DNA of 64,000 nucleotides from Thermogemmatispora sp042408735. GTDB lineage: Bacteria; Chloroflexota; Ktedonobacteria; Ktedonobacterales; Ktedonobacteraceae. Under the pieces are notes generated by a model. It saw nothing but the letters and a program-made list of their open reading frames with translations, searched no databases and had not been told where the DNA came from. This document shows, piece after piece, positions 51,882 through 60,534 of this stretch. How positions within the stretch are numbered: position 1 is the first letter of the stretch; each line of letters starts with the position of its first letter. A program made the position numbers and the translations under genes. Where the stretch lies: NCBI RefSeq assembly GCF_042408735.1, contig NZ_JBHOQV010000153.1, positions 45,898 through 109,897 of the forward strand. The letters are read 5' to 3'.

Positions 51882-53207
51882 ATGCAAGCTGTTGAACTCA
51901 TTCGAAAGAAGCGGAACGGGGAAGCCCTTACCACCGAAGAGATCAACTGGCTGGTCGAGCAGTATACCGCTGAGCGCCTGCCCGACTACCAGATGGCTGC
52001 CTGGTTGATGGCGGTCTGTTGGCGGGGTATGGATGAGCGCGAGACGAGCGACCTGACCCTGGCAATGGCGCGCTCGGGGGAGCAACTGGGTGTGCGCGAG
52101 CGACTGAGACCGGTGGTGGACAAGCATAGCACTGGCGGCGTAGGAGACAAGGTCACCCTGGCTGTGGCGCCGCTTGTGGCCGCCTGTGGCGTGGCAGTGG
52201 CCAAGATGACCGGGCGGGGCCTGGGCCATACCGGGGGCACTGTCGACAAGCTGGAGTCCGTGAACGGGCTGCGCACGGCTCTGACACGTGAGGAGTTTTT
52301 GAGCATCCTGGAGAGGCATGGCCTGGTGCTCGCCGGACAGTCGGCGGAGCTGGCCCCTGCCGACGGCAAGATGTATGCCCTGCGCGATGTCACGGCGACG
52401 GTCGATAGCATTCCCTTAATCGCGGCCAGCATTATGAGCAAGAAGCTGGCGGTCGGAGCCTCGCATCTGCTCTTAGACGTCAAGGTAGGAGCGGGGGCTT
52501 TCATGAAGACGCGGGAGCAGGCCCACGAGCTGGCGCGCATCATGGTAGAGATTGGTCAGCGTGCCGGCCTCTACACCGAGGCCGCTGTCACAGCGATGGA
52601 GCAGCCATTAGGGCGAGCCGTCGGCAACGCCCTGGAGATGGCCGAGGCCATCGATGTTCTGCGCGGCGAAGGGCCGGCAGATGTCCGCCAGCTCTGCCGC
52701 CATGAGGCAGCAGAGCTGCTCGTAATGACCGGCGCGGCAGCCACGCGCGAAGAGGCGGAGCGGCAGGTGCAGGCGGCTATCGAGAGCGGGCGTGCTCTGG
52801 CGAAGCTCGTGGAGGTCTGCCAGGCCCAGGGAGGCGACCCGCGCCAGGTTGAGGAGCCGGAGCGTCTGCCGCGGGCGCCGGTCATCAGCCTGGTGACAGC
52901 TCCGCAGAGCGGCTATATTGCTGCCATCCAGGCTGAGCGCATTGGCCTGACGGCCATGCGTCTGGGGGCGGGCCGCTTCAAGAAAGGCGACCCTATCGAT
53001 CACCGTACTGGCCTGCTGCTACGGGCCAAGGTTGGCGACTATCTCCAGGCGGGTGACCCTCTGGTCGAGATTCACGCGCGCAGTGAGGAGGAGTCGGTCG
53101 CCATTCGTCAGGAGCTACTGGCCTGCTATCGCTGGAGCGAGGCCCCGGTCAGCAGCGGCCCACTGATCTACGAGCTGGTCAGGCCCAGCCAGAAAGGCGA
53201 ATCCTGA
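51882..53207 (+). CDS. Pyrimidine-nucleoside phosphorylase
   Basis: 441-residue thymidine/pyrimidine-nucleoside phosphorylase (DeoA/Pdp family), splitting uridine, thymidine or deoxyuridine with phosphate to the base and (deoxy)ribose 1-phosphate. The family signature HSTGGVGDKVTL, KMTGRGLGHTGGTVDKLES and the LALSAE-like region (GMYALRDVTATVDSIPLIAASIMSKKLA in shortened excerpt) are intact, with SKKLAVGASHLLLDVKVGAGAFM in the middle. The C-terminal domain ends LIYELVRPSQKGES. The last 40 bp overlap the 3' end of the convergent kinase gene. Together with psuG 10 kb away it suggests uracil/nucleoside salvage. Confidence 0.93.
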   Translation: MQAVELIRKKRNGEALTTEEINWLVEQYTAERLPDYQMAAWLMAVCWRGMDERETSDLTLAMARSGEQLGVRERLRPVVDKHSTGGVGDKVTLAVAPLVAACGVAVAKMTGRGLGHTGGTVDKLESVNGLRTALTREEFLSILERHGLVLAGQSAELAPADGKMYALRDVTATVDSIPLIAASIMSKKLAVGASHLLLDVKVGAGAFMKTREQAHELARIMVEIGQRAGLYTEAAVTAMEQPLGRAVGNALEMAEAIDVLRGEGPADVRQLCRHEAAELLVMTGAAATREEAERQVQAAIESGRALAKLVEVCQAQGGDPRQVEEPERLPRAPVISLVTAPQSGYIAAIQAERIGLTAMRLGAGRFKKGDPIDHRTGLLLRAKVGDYLQAGDPLVEIHARSEEESVAIRQELLACYRWSEAPVSSGPLIYELVRPSQKGES

Positions 53208-54532
53208 AGCTGGCTGAGGAGATAGAGGCTCAGGCCGAAGATGCCCAGGAGTAGGAGCGTGAGCAGGGCAAGGAAAAAAACAAGCCGCCAATGACGGCGC
53301 TTGAACTGCTGCGAAGGGCGCAGAGGGCGCTCCTGGCTTTGGGGTGTCAGGGCTGGCATCTGAGCCGTCTGTTCGGAGGGCGAGGTTGCCGCCTGAAGCT
53401 GCTCCACGGGAATGGCCATCGTTGGCTCAGCTGCAAATTCTTCGGGCGAGCAGGCCGAGGGAGCTGGCTGACTGCCGCCGGGCACCAGGGCCTTGAGCGT
53501 GATAGCGACGGGCGCCGTCGAGGCCGGAGCTACCCCCGTAGAGGCGGAGCCTCGACTCAGGTGCAGGCGCATGAGCCGTTGATAGGCCCGGCGCTCTTCC
53601 AGAGAAACAAGGCGTTCGAGCGCATGAAAGAAGGCCCGCGCCGACTGGAAGCGATAGAGCGGGTCCGCGCGCGTGGCGATAGTGATCAGGGCGCTGAGGG
53701 CCGGGGAAAGACCGGGGTTGAGCCGCGCCACCGGCTCCAGCCGCCCATTTTTGCCCAGCGGATTGTGGCCGGTGACCATTTCATGGAGTAGAACGCCCAG
53801 GCTGAAGAGGTCTGAGCGCTCATCGCACTGGCCGCCGCGCTGATACTGCTCGGGAGCGGCGTAGCCGGGCACGCCCGGCTCGAAGTCGGCGTAGAGCTGA
53901 CCGTTGCGGAGATAGCAGGCGCAGCCGAAGTCGAAGAAAACCAGCCGCCCGCCCGAGGTCAGGATCACGCTGGCAGGACGCAGGCCGCGGTAAATCACCG
54001 GCGGCGTCTGAGAGTGCAGATAATCGAAGAGATCGCAGATCTGCATGGCATAGCTGAGAGCCTCCAGCGGCGGCAGCGGCCCTTGCTGGCGCAGGTAACT
54101 GGCCAGTGTCGGCCCTGCACAGTATTCCAAAACCAGATACCAGTAGCCGTCTTCAAAGAAGTAATCGTAGAGCGCCGGTATGGCCGAGTGACGCAGACGG
54201 ACCAACAGAAGCGCTTCCCGTACAAAACGGTCGGTGTATGAGCCACCGCTGAGGGGAAAATCTTCCTCCTTCCGGGGCGTTGCCCGTCTCTCCTGCCGGT
54301 GACTTAGGGCAAGATCCAGCTCCTCTACCACGCTCTCGGGCAGAGGCCGGTCACCACGCACCTGCTTGAGGGCCAGCGGCGTGTCCAGGGCCACATGCGA
54401 GGCCAGAAAGAGTCTCCCCGCCCCTCCGTAGCTCAGCGCCCCCTCAATACGGTATTCACCATGACGCAGAGTGCGCCCCGTGCCGTGTAGCGATGGTCTC
54501 TCACTCTTCCAACCGGTCGATGGTCCTGACAT
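53168..54532 (-). CDS. Membrane Ser/Thr kinase-like protein lacking the catalytic Asp
   Basis: 454 residues from ATG 54532, preceded by AAGGGAAG; the frame runs to 54580. A Hanks-type kinase domain occupies residues ~15-300: glycine loop LSYGGAGRLFLA, LALKQV with the ATP Lys, and later DFGCACYL and GYAAPEQYQRGGQ. The catalytic loop reads YRGLRPASVIL where HRDLKPxN is expected, so the catalytic Asp is Gly and the Asn is Ser; kinase activity is unlikely although ATP-binding may persist. A Ser/Pro-rich region and a single C-terminal transmembrane helix (WRLVFFLALLTLLLLGIFGLSLYL) complete it. It overlaps the pyrimidine phosphorylase gene by 40 bp. Confidence 0.9.
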   Translation of the reverse strand: MSGPSTGWKSERPSLHGTGRTLRHGEYRIEGALSYGGAGRLFLASHVALDTPLALKQVRGDRPLPESVVEELDLALSHRQERRATPRKEEDFPLSGGSYTDRFVREALLLVRLRHSAIPALYDYFFEDGYWYLVLEYCAGPTLASYLRQQGPLPPLEALSYAMQICDLFDYLHSQTPPVIYRGLRPASVILTSGGRLVFFDFGCACYLRNGQLYADFEPGVPGYAAPEQYQRGGQCDERSDLFSLGVLLHEMVTGHNPLGKNGRLEPVARLNPGLSPALSALITIATRADPLYRFQSARAFFHALERLVSLEERRAYQRLMRLHLSRGSASTGVAPASTAPVAITLKALVPGGSQPAPSACSPEEFAAEPTMAIPVEQLQAATSPSEQTAQMPALTPQSQERPLRPSQQFKRRHWRLVFFLALLTLLLLGIFGLSLYLLSQLQDSPFWLGLTSS

Positions 54533-54800
54533 CGTTTCTTCCCTTCCTGCACTGCTACCGCCTGACAGACAGTGTGTCAATATAACGCTTCTATACTAAA
54601 CGATGATAGCTACCACGTCAAGAAGGAAAAACTTCTTTTTAATCTAATATAGTTAAATGCATAGATCATAGAAGACCGGCTGAAGGTGAGAACCTTGCCC
54701 ACCGGTCTGGTCGGGAGTACTATGGTGAGAGAGGCGGGTGGGTGCTGGTCGGCGCCCTGGCAGCCCGTCGTCGGAGACTTGTCTGTGAGAGAGGAAAGCT

Positions 54801-55352
54801 ATGCCTGTCCTGCCGTTCAGAGGAATTTGGCCGCGCATTGCCGACAACGTCTTTATTGCTCCTGGTGCCTATATCATAGGTGACGTTACCATTGGCGAGG
54901 GGGCGAGTATCTGGTACAACAGCGTCGTGCGTGGGGACACTGGCCCCATTGTGATTGGGAGGCGGACCAACATTCAAGACAACTGTGTGCTCCATCTCGA
55001 TGCTGATGCCCCTCTGACCATTGGTGAGGAATGCACCATTGGTCATGGCTGTATCATCCACGGTGCCACCCTGGGCGACCGTGTCCTGCTGGGCATGAAG
55101 GCGGTTGTTCTCAACCGGGCGCGTATTGGAGCGGAGACCATCATTGGGGCCTGTGCCCTGGTGAGCGAGGGGAAAACGCTCCCGGGCGGGGTGCTGGCCT
55201 TTGGCTTACCGGCGCGCGTCGTTCGCAATCTGACTCCAGAAGAGATCGAAGACATCCGCGGCAGCGCTCAGCGCTACGTCGAACGGGCGGCCCATCATCG
55301 GGAGGCGCTGCGCGAGGCCGGCCTTCAGCCCGAGAGCTTTCCCGATCGTTAG
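54801..55352 (+). CDS. Gamma-carbonic anhydrase family protein
   Basis: 183-residue left-handed beta-helix protein of the gamma-carbonic anhydrase/YrdA family. Hexapeptide repeats run from about residue 15 to 135, with VRGDTGPIVIGRRTNIQDNCVLH, then GHGCIIHGA. The three zinc-ligand His positions are all present (VLH, and GHGCIIH with the H-x4-H spacing). Whether the enzyme is active as a carbonic anhydrase is not certain, since many homologues are not. A C-terminal helix (NLTPEEIEDIRGSAQRYVERA) packs on the trimer. ATG 54801 follows GAGAGGAAAGCT. The divergent kinase gene lies 268 bp upstream. Confidence 0.93.
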   Translation: MPVLPFRGIWPRIADNVFIAPGAYIIGDVTIGEGASIWYNSVVRGDTGPIVIGRRTNIQDNCVLHLDADAPLTIGEECTIGHGCIIHGATLGDRVLLGMKAVVLNRARIGAETIIGACALVSEGKTLPGGVLAFGLPARVVRNLTPEEIEDIRGSAQRYVERAAHHREALREAGLQPESFPDR

Positions 55353-55476
55353 AGGGCTGGCTAGTTGGCCGGTCGCTCGGCCCTGGGTGGGGGAACCTGG
55401 CGGATGATCTGATCTGCCTGCCGGGTCCCCCTGCCCAGAACCAGTCTGCCAGGGGACGCAGAACCCTGGCGCGCTT

Positions 55477-57492
55477 TCAGCTCAGGGTAAACTCGAAGGT
55501 TGTCCGCAGGGGGGGCTGAGCGGGGCGCTCGATGGTCAGCTCAAGCTTCCATAAGCCTGCCATATCGAAAGTGGAGCGCGCGGGGAACGTTGCCACATAG
55601 GCTGGCTCCCCTCGGCTAAGCGTCTGCTGGACCGTGCCCATGTCCATGAGCACCATATTGATAGCCAGGCTGATGCGGGCGTTGGTCACTGGCTGACCGC
55701 GACTATCGGTCAGCAGGATCAGCACCGTGTGGGGACTATTGACGCGGCCTGGCGTTATGAAGAGGGAGACCGTCAGGTCTCCGACCTGCTGGATGGCGCT
55801 CGGTGGGGTCGTCGAAGCTGCCTGGCCTGTCTGGTTCTGGACCGCCTGGGCGTAGTTGATCTGAGGAAAAGCGATCGGTGGAGCGAAAAAGCTCATCAAG
55901 GCGGCACAGAGCAGGATAGCCATCCCGACCCAGGACTGTCCTTTCAACAGCCGCCCAAGCTGGCGCTCGGTCTGTAGGAGCGCCTCACGGCGCGTACGGC
56001 GAGCAGGCATCTCCGCATCAACCACTGGCAAAAGCAGCGTCTGACGCGCCAGTCGCGGGGTGATGCGGAAGAGCGTGAAGAGGCTTAAGGCCAGGAGCAG
56101 GACGGTCAAGCCCAGGCGCACCAGCAGCGTGCGGCCATAGGCCGTCGTCAGCAGCGCCTGGAGATCGGAGAAGACGCTTTCCGCCAGGAAAAGCTGACTG
56201 ACCAGCAGCACGGCCATTGCCATCAGCAGCAGGGGCGTCAGGCGACGAGTCAGGGTGACCAGAACCTCAGCCTGATGATCCGCCTCCATTCCAGCAAGCA
56301 AGGGCAGCAAGACGTAGCCCAGATAGGCCAGGCCGCCGAGCCAGACGGCCTGAGACAGGAGGGAGAGCCAGGAGAGCACAATAGCGCTGAGGTGGAGAGA
56401 GGCCTGTTGCACCTCATCGCTGGTCAGCGTCCAGGAAAGCAGGTAGAGGGCGGCCAGAGTCAGCCAGAGCGATGTATCCCAGGGCGAAAGGGGGAGCGTA
56501 CTGCCGCCAGGGGCCACCTCCTCGGTGGTCACCAGTTCCTTTGTCACGCGATACTCCTGGGTCACCTGGCGTCGCAGCCGTCCGAAGCGTGAGCCGCCGC
56601 GCCGGAGTACGCGGGCCACGCCGGCGGTGGCTTCTTTGGGTGTGCGGCGGCGGGCCGTCACGGCCAACCAGAGGAGAGCCAGAGCGATCAGGACCAGACG
56701 GGCCAGCCAGAGCGGGCCGTAGGAGGTCGTCAGGAGCACGGCCCGCAGAGCCTGCCAGTCGATACCACCGCTCTCCGCCGCCTGACTGAGGCTGACCGAG
56801 CGCAGAATCAAAGTGATCACCTCACCGACCAGCAGCGTGGTCAGGCAGAGCCATTGCAGCGGACGGGCCCGAGCCTGGGCCCGCATGAGCAGATCCAGCG
56901 AGCGCGCCCGGCGCTCCATCACCACCTGCTCCATGACCAGCAGGCCGATCCAGAAAGTCAGGGCCAGCAGGACTAACCACTCCCAGGCCACCGAGAGGAT
57001 CCCGAGCAGGTCCAGGGTTGGCAGATAGTTGCTCGTGCTCGGTCCAAGAATGGTCTGGCCGGGCAGGCCGGTGCTGGAGTGGCCGATGTTGAAGCCGATA
57101 GCTCCCTGTGTCGTGCGTCCATCGTTGGCTGCCAGGGCTATCCAGCGAACCAGATAGCTTCCTTCGCTTAAATTTGGCTGCAAAGGCGTATCCAGTTCCC
57201 GAGGATGGCCAGATGGGATGTAACTGGCGGCGGCGTTCACCAGGCGCTCGTTGGGGTCGAAAACCAGGGCCCGGCTGGCGGGGCTGATGGGGCCATTAAA
57301 GAAGATACGCACCACCCTCGGCGGGGTGGTGACCGTCGAGCCGTCGATCGGCTCGGAGCCAATCACAAAAGCGTGCGCCTGTGCTGCCGGAGCCGGCATC
57401 AGGGGAGACCAGGTCTGAAACAAGATGATACCCGCGATCAAGAGCGCGCTTAGCGCCAGCCCAGGGTATCGTCCATATCGTCCATACCGCAT
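55477..57492 (-). CDS. CopC-CopD fusion with YtkA-like C-terminal domain
   Basis: 671 residues. A signal peptide (ALSALLIAGIILFQ ... APAAQA) ends just before HAFVIGSEPIDGSTVTTPP, the CopC domain; the His at the new N-terminus is a copper ligand. The CopC part ends near residue 145 (AIGFNIGHSS). A CopD-type integral membrane part of about eight to nine helices follows (WLVLLALTFWIGLLVMEQVV ... LLVRLGLTVLLLALSLFTLF). The last ~110 residues (VSLFITPGRVNSPHTVLILL ... TTFEFTLS) resemble a YtkA/FixH-like domain. Such fusions are thought to deliver or import copper across the membrane. A ribosome site AGAGGAATAGC lies before ATG 57492. Confidence 0.9.
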   Translation of the reverse strand: MRYGRYGRYPGLALSALLIAGIILFQTWSPLMPAPAAQAHAFVIGSEPIDGSTVTTPPRVVRIFFNGPISPASRALVFDPNERLVNAAASYIPSGHPRELDTPLQPNLSEGSYLVRWIALAANDGRTTQGAIGFNIGHSSTGLPGQTILGPSTSNYLPTLDLLGILSVAWEWLVLLALTFWIGLLVMEQVVMERRARSLDLLMRAQARARPLQWLCLTTLLVGEVITLILRSVSLSQAAESGGIDWQALRAVLLTTSYGPLWLARLVLIALALLWLAVTARRRTPKEATAGVARVLRRGGSRFGRLRRQVTQEYRVTKELVTTEEVAPGGSTLPLSPWDTSLWLTLAALYLLSWTLTSDEVQQASLHLSAIVLSWLSLLSQAVWLGGLAYLGYVLLPLLAGMEADHQAEVLVTLTRRLTPLLLMAMAVLLVSQLFLAESVFSDLQALLTTAYGRTLLVRLGLTVLLLALSLFTLFRITPRLARQTLLLPVVDAEMPARRTRREALLQTERQLGRLLKGQSWVGMAILLCAALMSFFAPPIAFPQINYAQAVQNQTGQAASTTPPSAIQQVGDLTVSLFITPGRVNSPHTVLILLTDSRGQPVTNARISLAINMVLMDMGTVQQTLSRGEPAYVATFPARSTFDMAGLWKLELTIERPAQPPLRTTFEFTLS

Positions 57493-57829
57493 GCTATTCC
57501 TCTATACTACCGACTCACAGGCGAGCGGGCTGCTGTGTTTGCGCTGGGGGGCAAACCCTGCTCACGCCCATGCCCTTTTCTCTGCTCTCTGCTCAGGCCA
57601 AACTCGCCTTTCCACTGCCGGACAAGAAGTATGTTTTTTCTCTTTCTGCTTCTTCTGTCCAAGCTAAGAGCGCGATGCCGGGCGCGCGGGTCTGCCGCCC
57701 TCTGCCGGGGGGAGTCGCGCTATCCGCTGGCGCGGGGAGGCGCACCGCTCTTGTGTCAGATCGGCCTGTGGCAGGCGAGAATGTTTCACTCTTGGTGATT
57801 GTACCTCAGCGGGGGCACGGTCGCAATAT

Positions 57830-57858
57830 TTCAAGCGCCTGGCCGCAGCTGATATAAT
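57830..57858 (+). promoter_or_regulatory. Promoter abutting the GT2 start codon (leaderless transcript)
   Basis: TTCAAG (57830-57835), 17 bp, TATAAT (57853-57858). The ATG at 57865 is six bases after the -10, at the expected transcription start, so the mRNA should be leaderless. The preceding stretch 57493-57829 has no supported gene. Confidence 0.65.
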
Positions 57859-57864
57859 CAGACT

Positions 57865-59288
57865 ATGAGCCAGAAGCTGCTCAGGCTGAAGGCATTCACG
57901 CCGAGGCGGCCACCTCATCGAGCCTGGGGCCTTGTGCTCCGCGGCTACGCCCTGGCGACGGCTGCCTTCTATCTCTTTCTCGATTGGATCGCTCACCCCT
58001 ATCGCCGGAGCGCACCCCTGCGGGAGCGCCAGCCGCCAGCAGGCGTCGCAGGGTTACCCGTAGTCTCGATTGTTGTTCGTTCCGGCCCGCAACGAGGAGG
58101 CCAACATCGGGCGCTGTGTGCGCTCGTTGCTCCTGCAAGACTATCCGGCGGACTACGAGGTGATTGTCGTCGACGATGGTTCCAGCGATCGGACGCGGGC
58201 CATTCTGGAGCAGCTAGCGGCGCAGCCGGAGTCGGCTGATCGCCTGCGACTCCTCTCCCTCAGCGCCGAGCTTCCCTTGAGGTGGGCGGGCAAGCCGCAT
58301 GCCCTGCATGCTGGGGCCTCGCAGGCCCGCGGTAGCTGGCTGGTCTTCACCGACGCCGACAGCTACTGGTCGCCGTCAACGCTGCGGCTGACCCTGGGTG
58401 AGGCCCTGGCGAGCGAGATAGATCTGCTCTCTGTGGTTGCCCGAGCAGGAGCTGGCCGATGGCTGGAATCGGCTCACGTTGCCACTCGCCCTGATGGGCA
58501 TGAGCCTCCAGTTTCCGCCACCCCTTGTCAATCGGCCGTGCTCTCCCCTGGCCACGACGAACGGTCAGTATATCCTGTTGCGCCGCTCCGTCTACGAAGC
58601 CATCGGCGGCTATGCCCATCCTGAGCTGCGCGGCTCAGCCATCGATGATCGTGATCTGGCCGTGGTGGTCAAGCGCCACGGCTATCGCCTCCGTCTCTAT
58701 GACGGGCGGGGCCTGGTGCGTGTCCAGCTCTATTGTGGTCTGCCGGCCCTCTGGCGCGGCTGGCGCAAGACCATCTTTGTTGGCAGCGGAGGACTGCCCT
58801 TCATGCTGGCTGCTCTCATGGGGCTGCCGCTTGTCGCGGTGTTGCCTTTTCTGTTGCCGCTGCTCCTCTGGCTGGCACGCGGCTGGTGGCGCCAACACGG
58901 GATCAGCGCGGGCGAGGCGCTCCTCACGAGCCTCCTGACGCTGCTTCCCCTCCTCGTCTGTCGCTGCTCCCTCAACCAAGCCCCTGGCTTGCCGTGCCGT
59001 CAGACCCTGACCCATCCCCTGGCCGGCCTGTTGTTCATGGGCATCCTGGCCGAGGCTTGTTGGCGCCAACTGACAGGGCAGGGGGTCGACTGGCGCGGCA
59101 GAGTCTACGGAAGCTCGCGCCCGGCCTCGGCTGGGCCTGGCCAACCTCAGCCTGCCTTGGGGCCAACAGGTGCAGAGAGAGCGCTGCCGACCTTAGCGCT
59201 TACAGACCCTCGTCGGCCAGCAAGCCCTGACGCAGGCCAAAGATGGCTGCCTGCGTGCGGTCACGGATGCCGAGCTTCTGGAAGATGA
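57865..59288 (+). pseudogene. GT2 glycosyltransferase broken by two single-base insertions
   Basis: One GT2 glycosyltransferase is spread over three frames. Frame 1 from ATG 57865 holds an N-terminal transmembrane helix and ends at PVVSIVV (near 58070). Frame 2 continues PARNEEANIGRCVRSLLLQ with DYEVIVVDDGSSDRTRAI and FTDADSYWS (the DxD site) to ~58435. Frame 3 continues PEQELADGWNRLTLPLA with the QYILLRRSVYEAIGGY and DDRDLAVVVKRHGYRL motifs and C-terminal helices, ending about WRGRVYGSS. Removing one T at each junction restores the family sequence, so both are +1 insertions. It may be a pseudogene, a sequencing error or, less likely, programmed frameshifting. Its end overlaps the response regulator by 89 bp. 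Confidence 0.85.
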
Positions 59289-60081
59289 CCGAGAGGTAGT
59301 TTTTGACCGTCTTCTCGGAGTAGGAAAGCTGAGCAGCAATTTCGCGGTTGCTCATGCCCCGGGCAACGTAACGAATGATCTCGATCTCCTTCTCTGTCAG
59401 GTCGTTGAGGGTGGGCGAGCCAGAGGCGCCAGGCTGCTGAGAGAGGCGGCGCAGCTCGGCAAGCACGCTGCCGGTCAATTCTGGCTCGATCAAGGCTCCT
59501 CCGGCGTGAACCGTGCGAATAGCGCGGATTAGCTCCTGAGAAGAGGCGCTCTTGAGAAGGTAGCCGCGGGCACCATTCTTGATAGCGCGCAGTACCTGAG
59601 GGTGCTGGCGATGCATGGTCAGGATGATGATGGCCACCTGGGGGAGTTCCTCGGCAAGCTGGCGCGTCAGGGCGAGGCCATCGAGTTGCGGCATGCTGAT
59701 GTCGAGCAGAACCACATCGGGAGAGAGTTGACGAACGACGCGCAGGGCTTCTGGCCCGTCGGCGGCCTCCCCCACAACCTTGAGATCCGGCTCCAGTTCA
59801 AGCAGATGGCGCAGCCCCTCGCGCATCAGGGTATGATCGTCGGCCACTACGACCCGGATCACGCCGCGCTCTGCCGGCCTGCTCGAGACCGATTGTTCTG
59901 CGGCTCTGCTCGAAGAAGCTGCCTTCGTTGGCTCTGCCGTGGTGACAGGAGCTGGAGCTGTCGACGGCAGCAGGCCGGTCGCTCCCGCCCCTGAAGCAAT
60001 CCTCAAGGTGGAGGTCGCGCTGCTCGCTCGGCGATTGGGGCTATAGTCGTGGGCACGCTGCTTTTTATGTTGCTGGGGCAT
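59200..60081 (-). CDS. NarL/FixJ-type response regulator
   Basis: 293 residues with a Ser/Ala/Pro-rich N-terminal lead of ~75 residues that is not part of the receiver. The receiver begins VIRVVVADDHTLMREGLRHLL (acidic pair), has the phosphoacceptor Asp in DVVLLDISMPQLDGL and the conserved Lys in GARGYLLKSAS. A LuxR-type helix-turn-helix closes the protein (LTEKEIEIIRYVARGMSNREIAAQLSYSEKTVKNYLSVIFQKLG). ATG 60081 has GAAAGGTAAGCAAGCT before it. An in-frame GTG near the start of the receiver is an alternative. The cognate kinase is not adjacent; the PstS/HAMP pair lies on the other side of a divergent promoter region. Confidence 0.9.
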   Translation of the reverse strand: MPQQHKKQRAHDYSPNRRASSATSTLRIASGAGATGLLPSTAPAPVTTAEPTKAASSSRAAEQSVSSRPAERGVIRVVVADDHTLMREGLRHLLELEPDLKVVGEAADGPEALRVVRQLSPDVVLLDISMPQLDGLALTRQLAEELPQVAIIILTMHRQHPQVLRAIKNGARGYLLKSASSQELIRAIRTVHAGGALIEPELTGSVLAELRRLSQQPGASGSPTLNDLTEKEIEIIRYVARGMSNREIAAQLSYSEKTVKNYLSVIFQKLGIRDRTQAAIFGLRQGLLADEGL

Positions 60082-60166
60082 AGCTTGCTTACCTTTCGCC
60101 AGACACTCTGCGATGCTTCTGTGTAGAAAAGCTTCCTATTCCATCAAGGTGTTTCTTCCTGGTTAG

Positions 60167-60175
60167 ATTATACCA
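60167..60175 (-). promoter_or_regulatory. Extended -10 promoter of the response regulator
   Basis: On the minus strand TGGTATAAT (60175-60167), a perfect extended -10, without a good -35. The leader is about 80 nt. Confidence 0.55.
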
Positions 60176-60534
60176 GGCAGCCAAGCAGGGAAGCCAGAGC
60201 GAGCAAGAGGGACCCATCTCGACGACTTTTCCCAGCCCTTCGTCGCCGAAGAGAGGCGCCTCCACCAGCCTGGCCAGAGGGGGACCTTCCCCTCGACTGC
60301 CTGGGCAAGATTTAACATTGTGATTAACTTCAATTCACCGGCGATTAATGACGGCTTAAACTGGGTTGTGCATAAGATGTGAAGGAGGCACCCGAGGCTC
60401 TCGGCCTGCGTGCGAGCCTACGGATCCGGGCGGGAGCTGGCAGAGCGCGCAGGCTGCAGAGCCGGCAGAGCGAGGTGCCTGGTCATCCTTGTGATCTATT
60501 TTTTCTATTATGTATGAGCACTGATTGATAGAAA
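60176..60534. other. Divergent intergenic region before pstS-like gene
   Basis: Contains AT-rich DNA near 60310-60350 and 60495-60535. A weak candidate promoter for the PstS-like gene is TTGTGA (60489-60494), 18 bp, TATGAG (60513-60518). No pho-box repeats and no gene are visible. Confidence 0.35.

Noticed and set aside
54620..54640. AAGAAG-loop-CTTCTT followed by T-run
   Set aside because: A 6-bp stem between two divergent genes; no transcript is known to end there, so I do not call a terminator.
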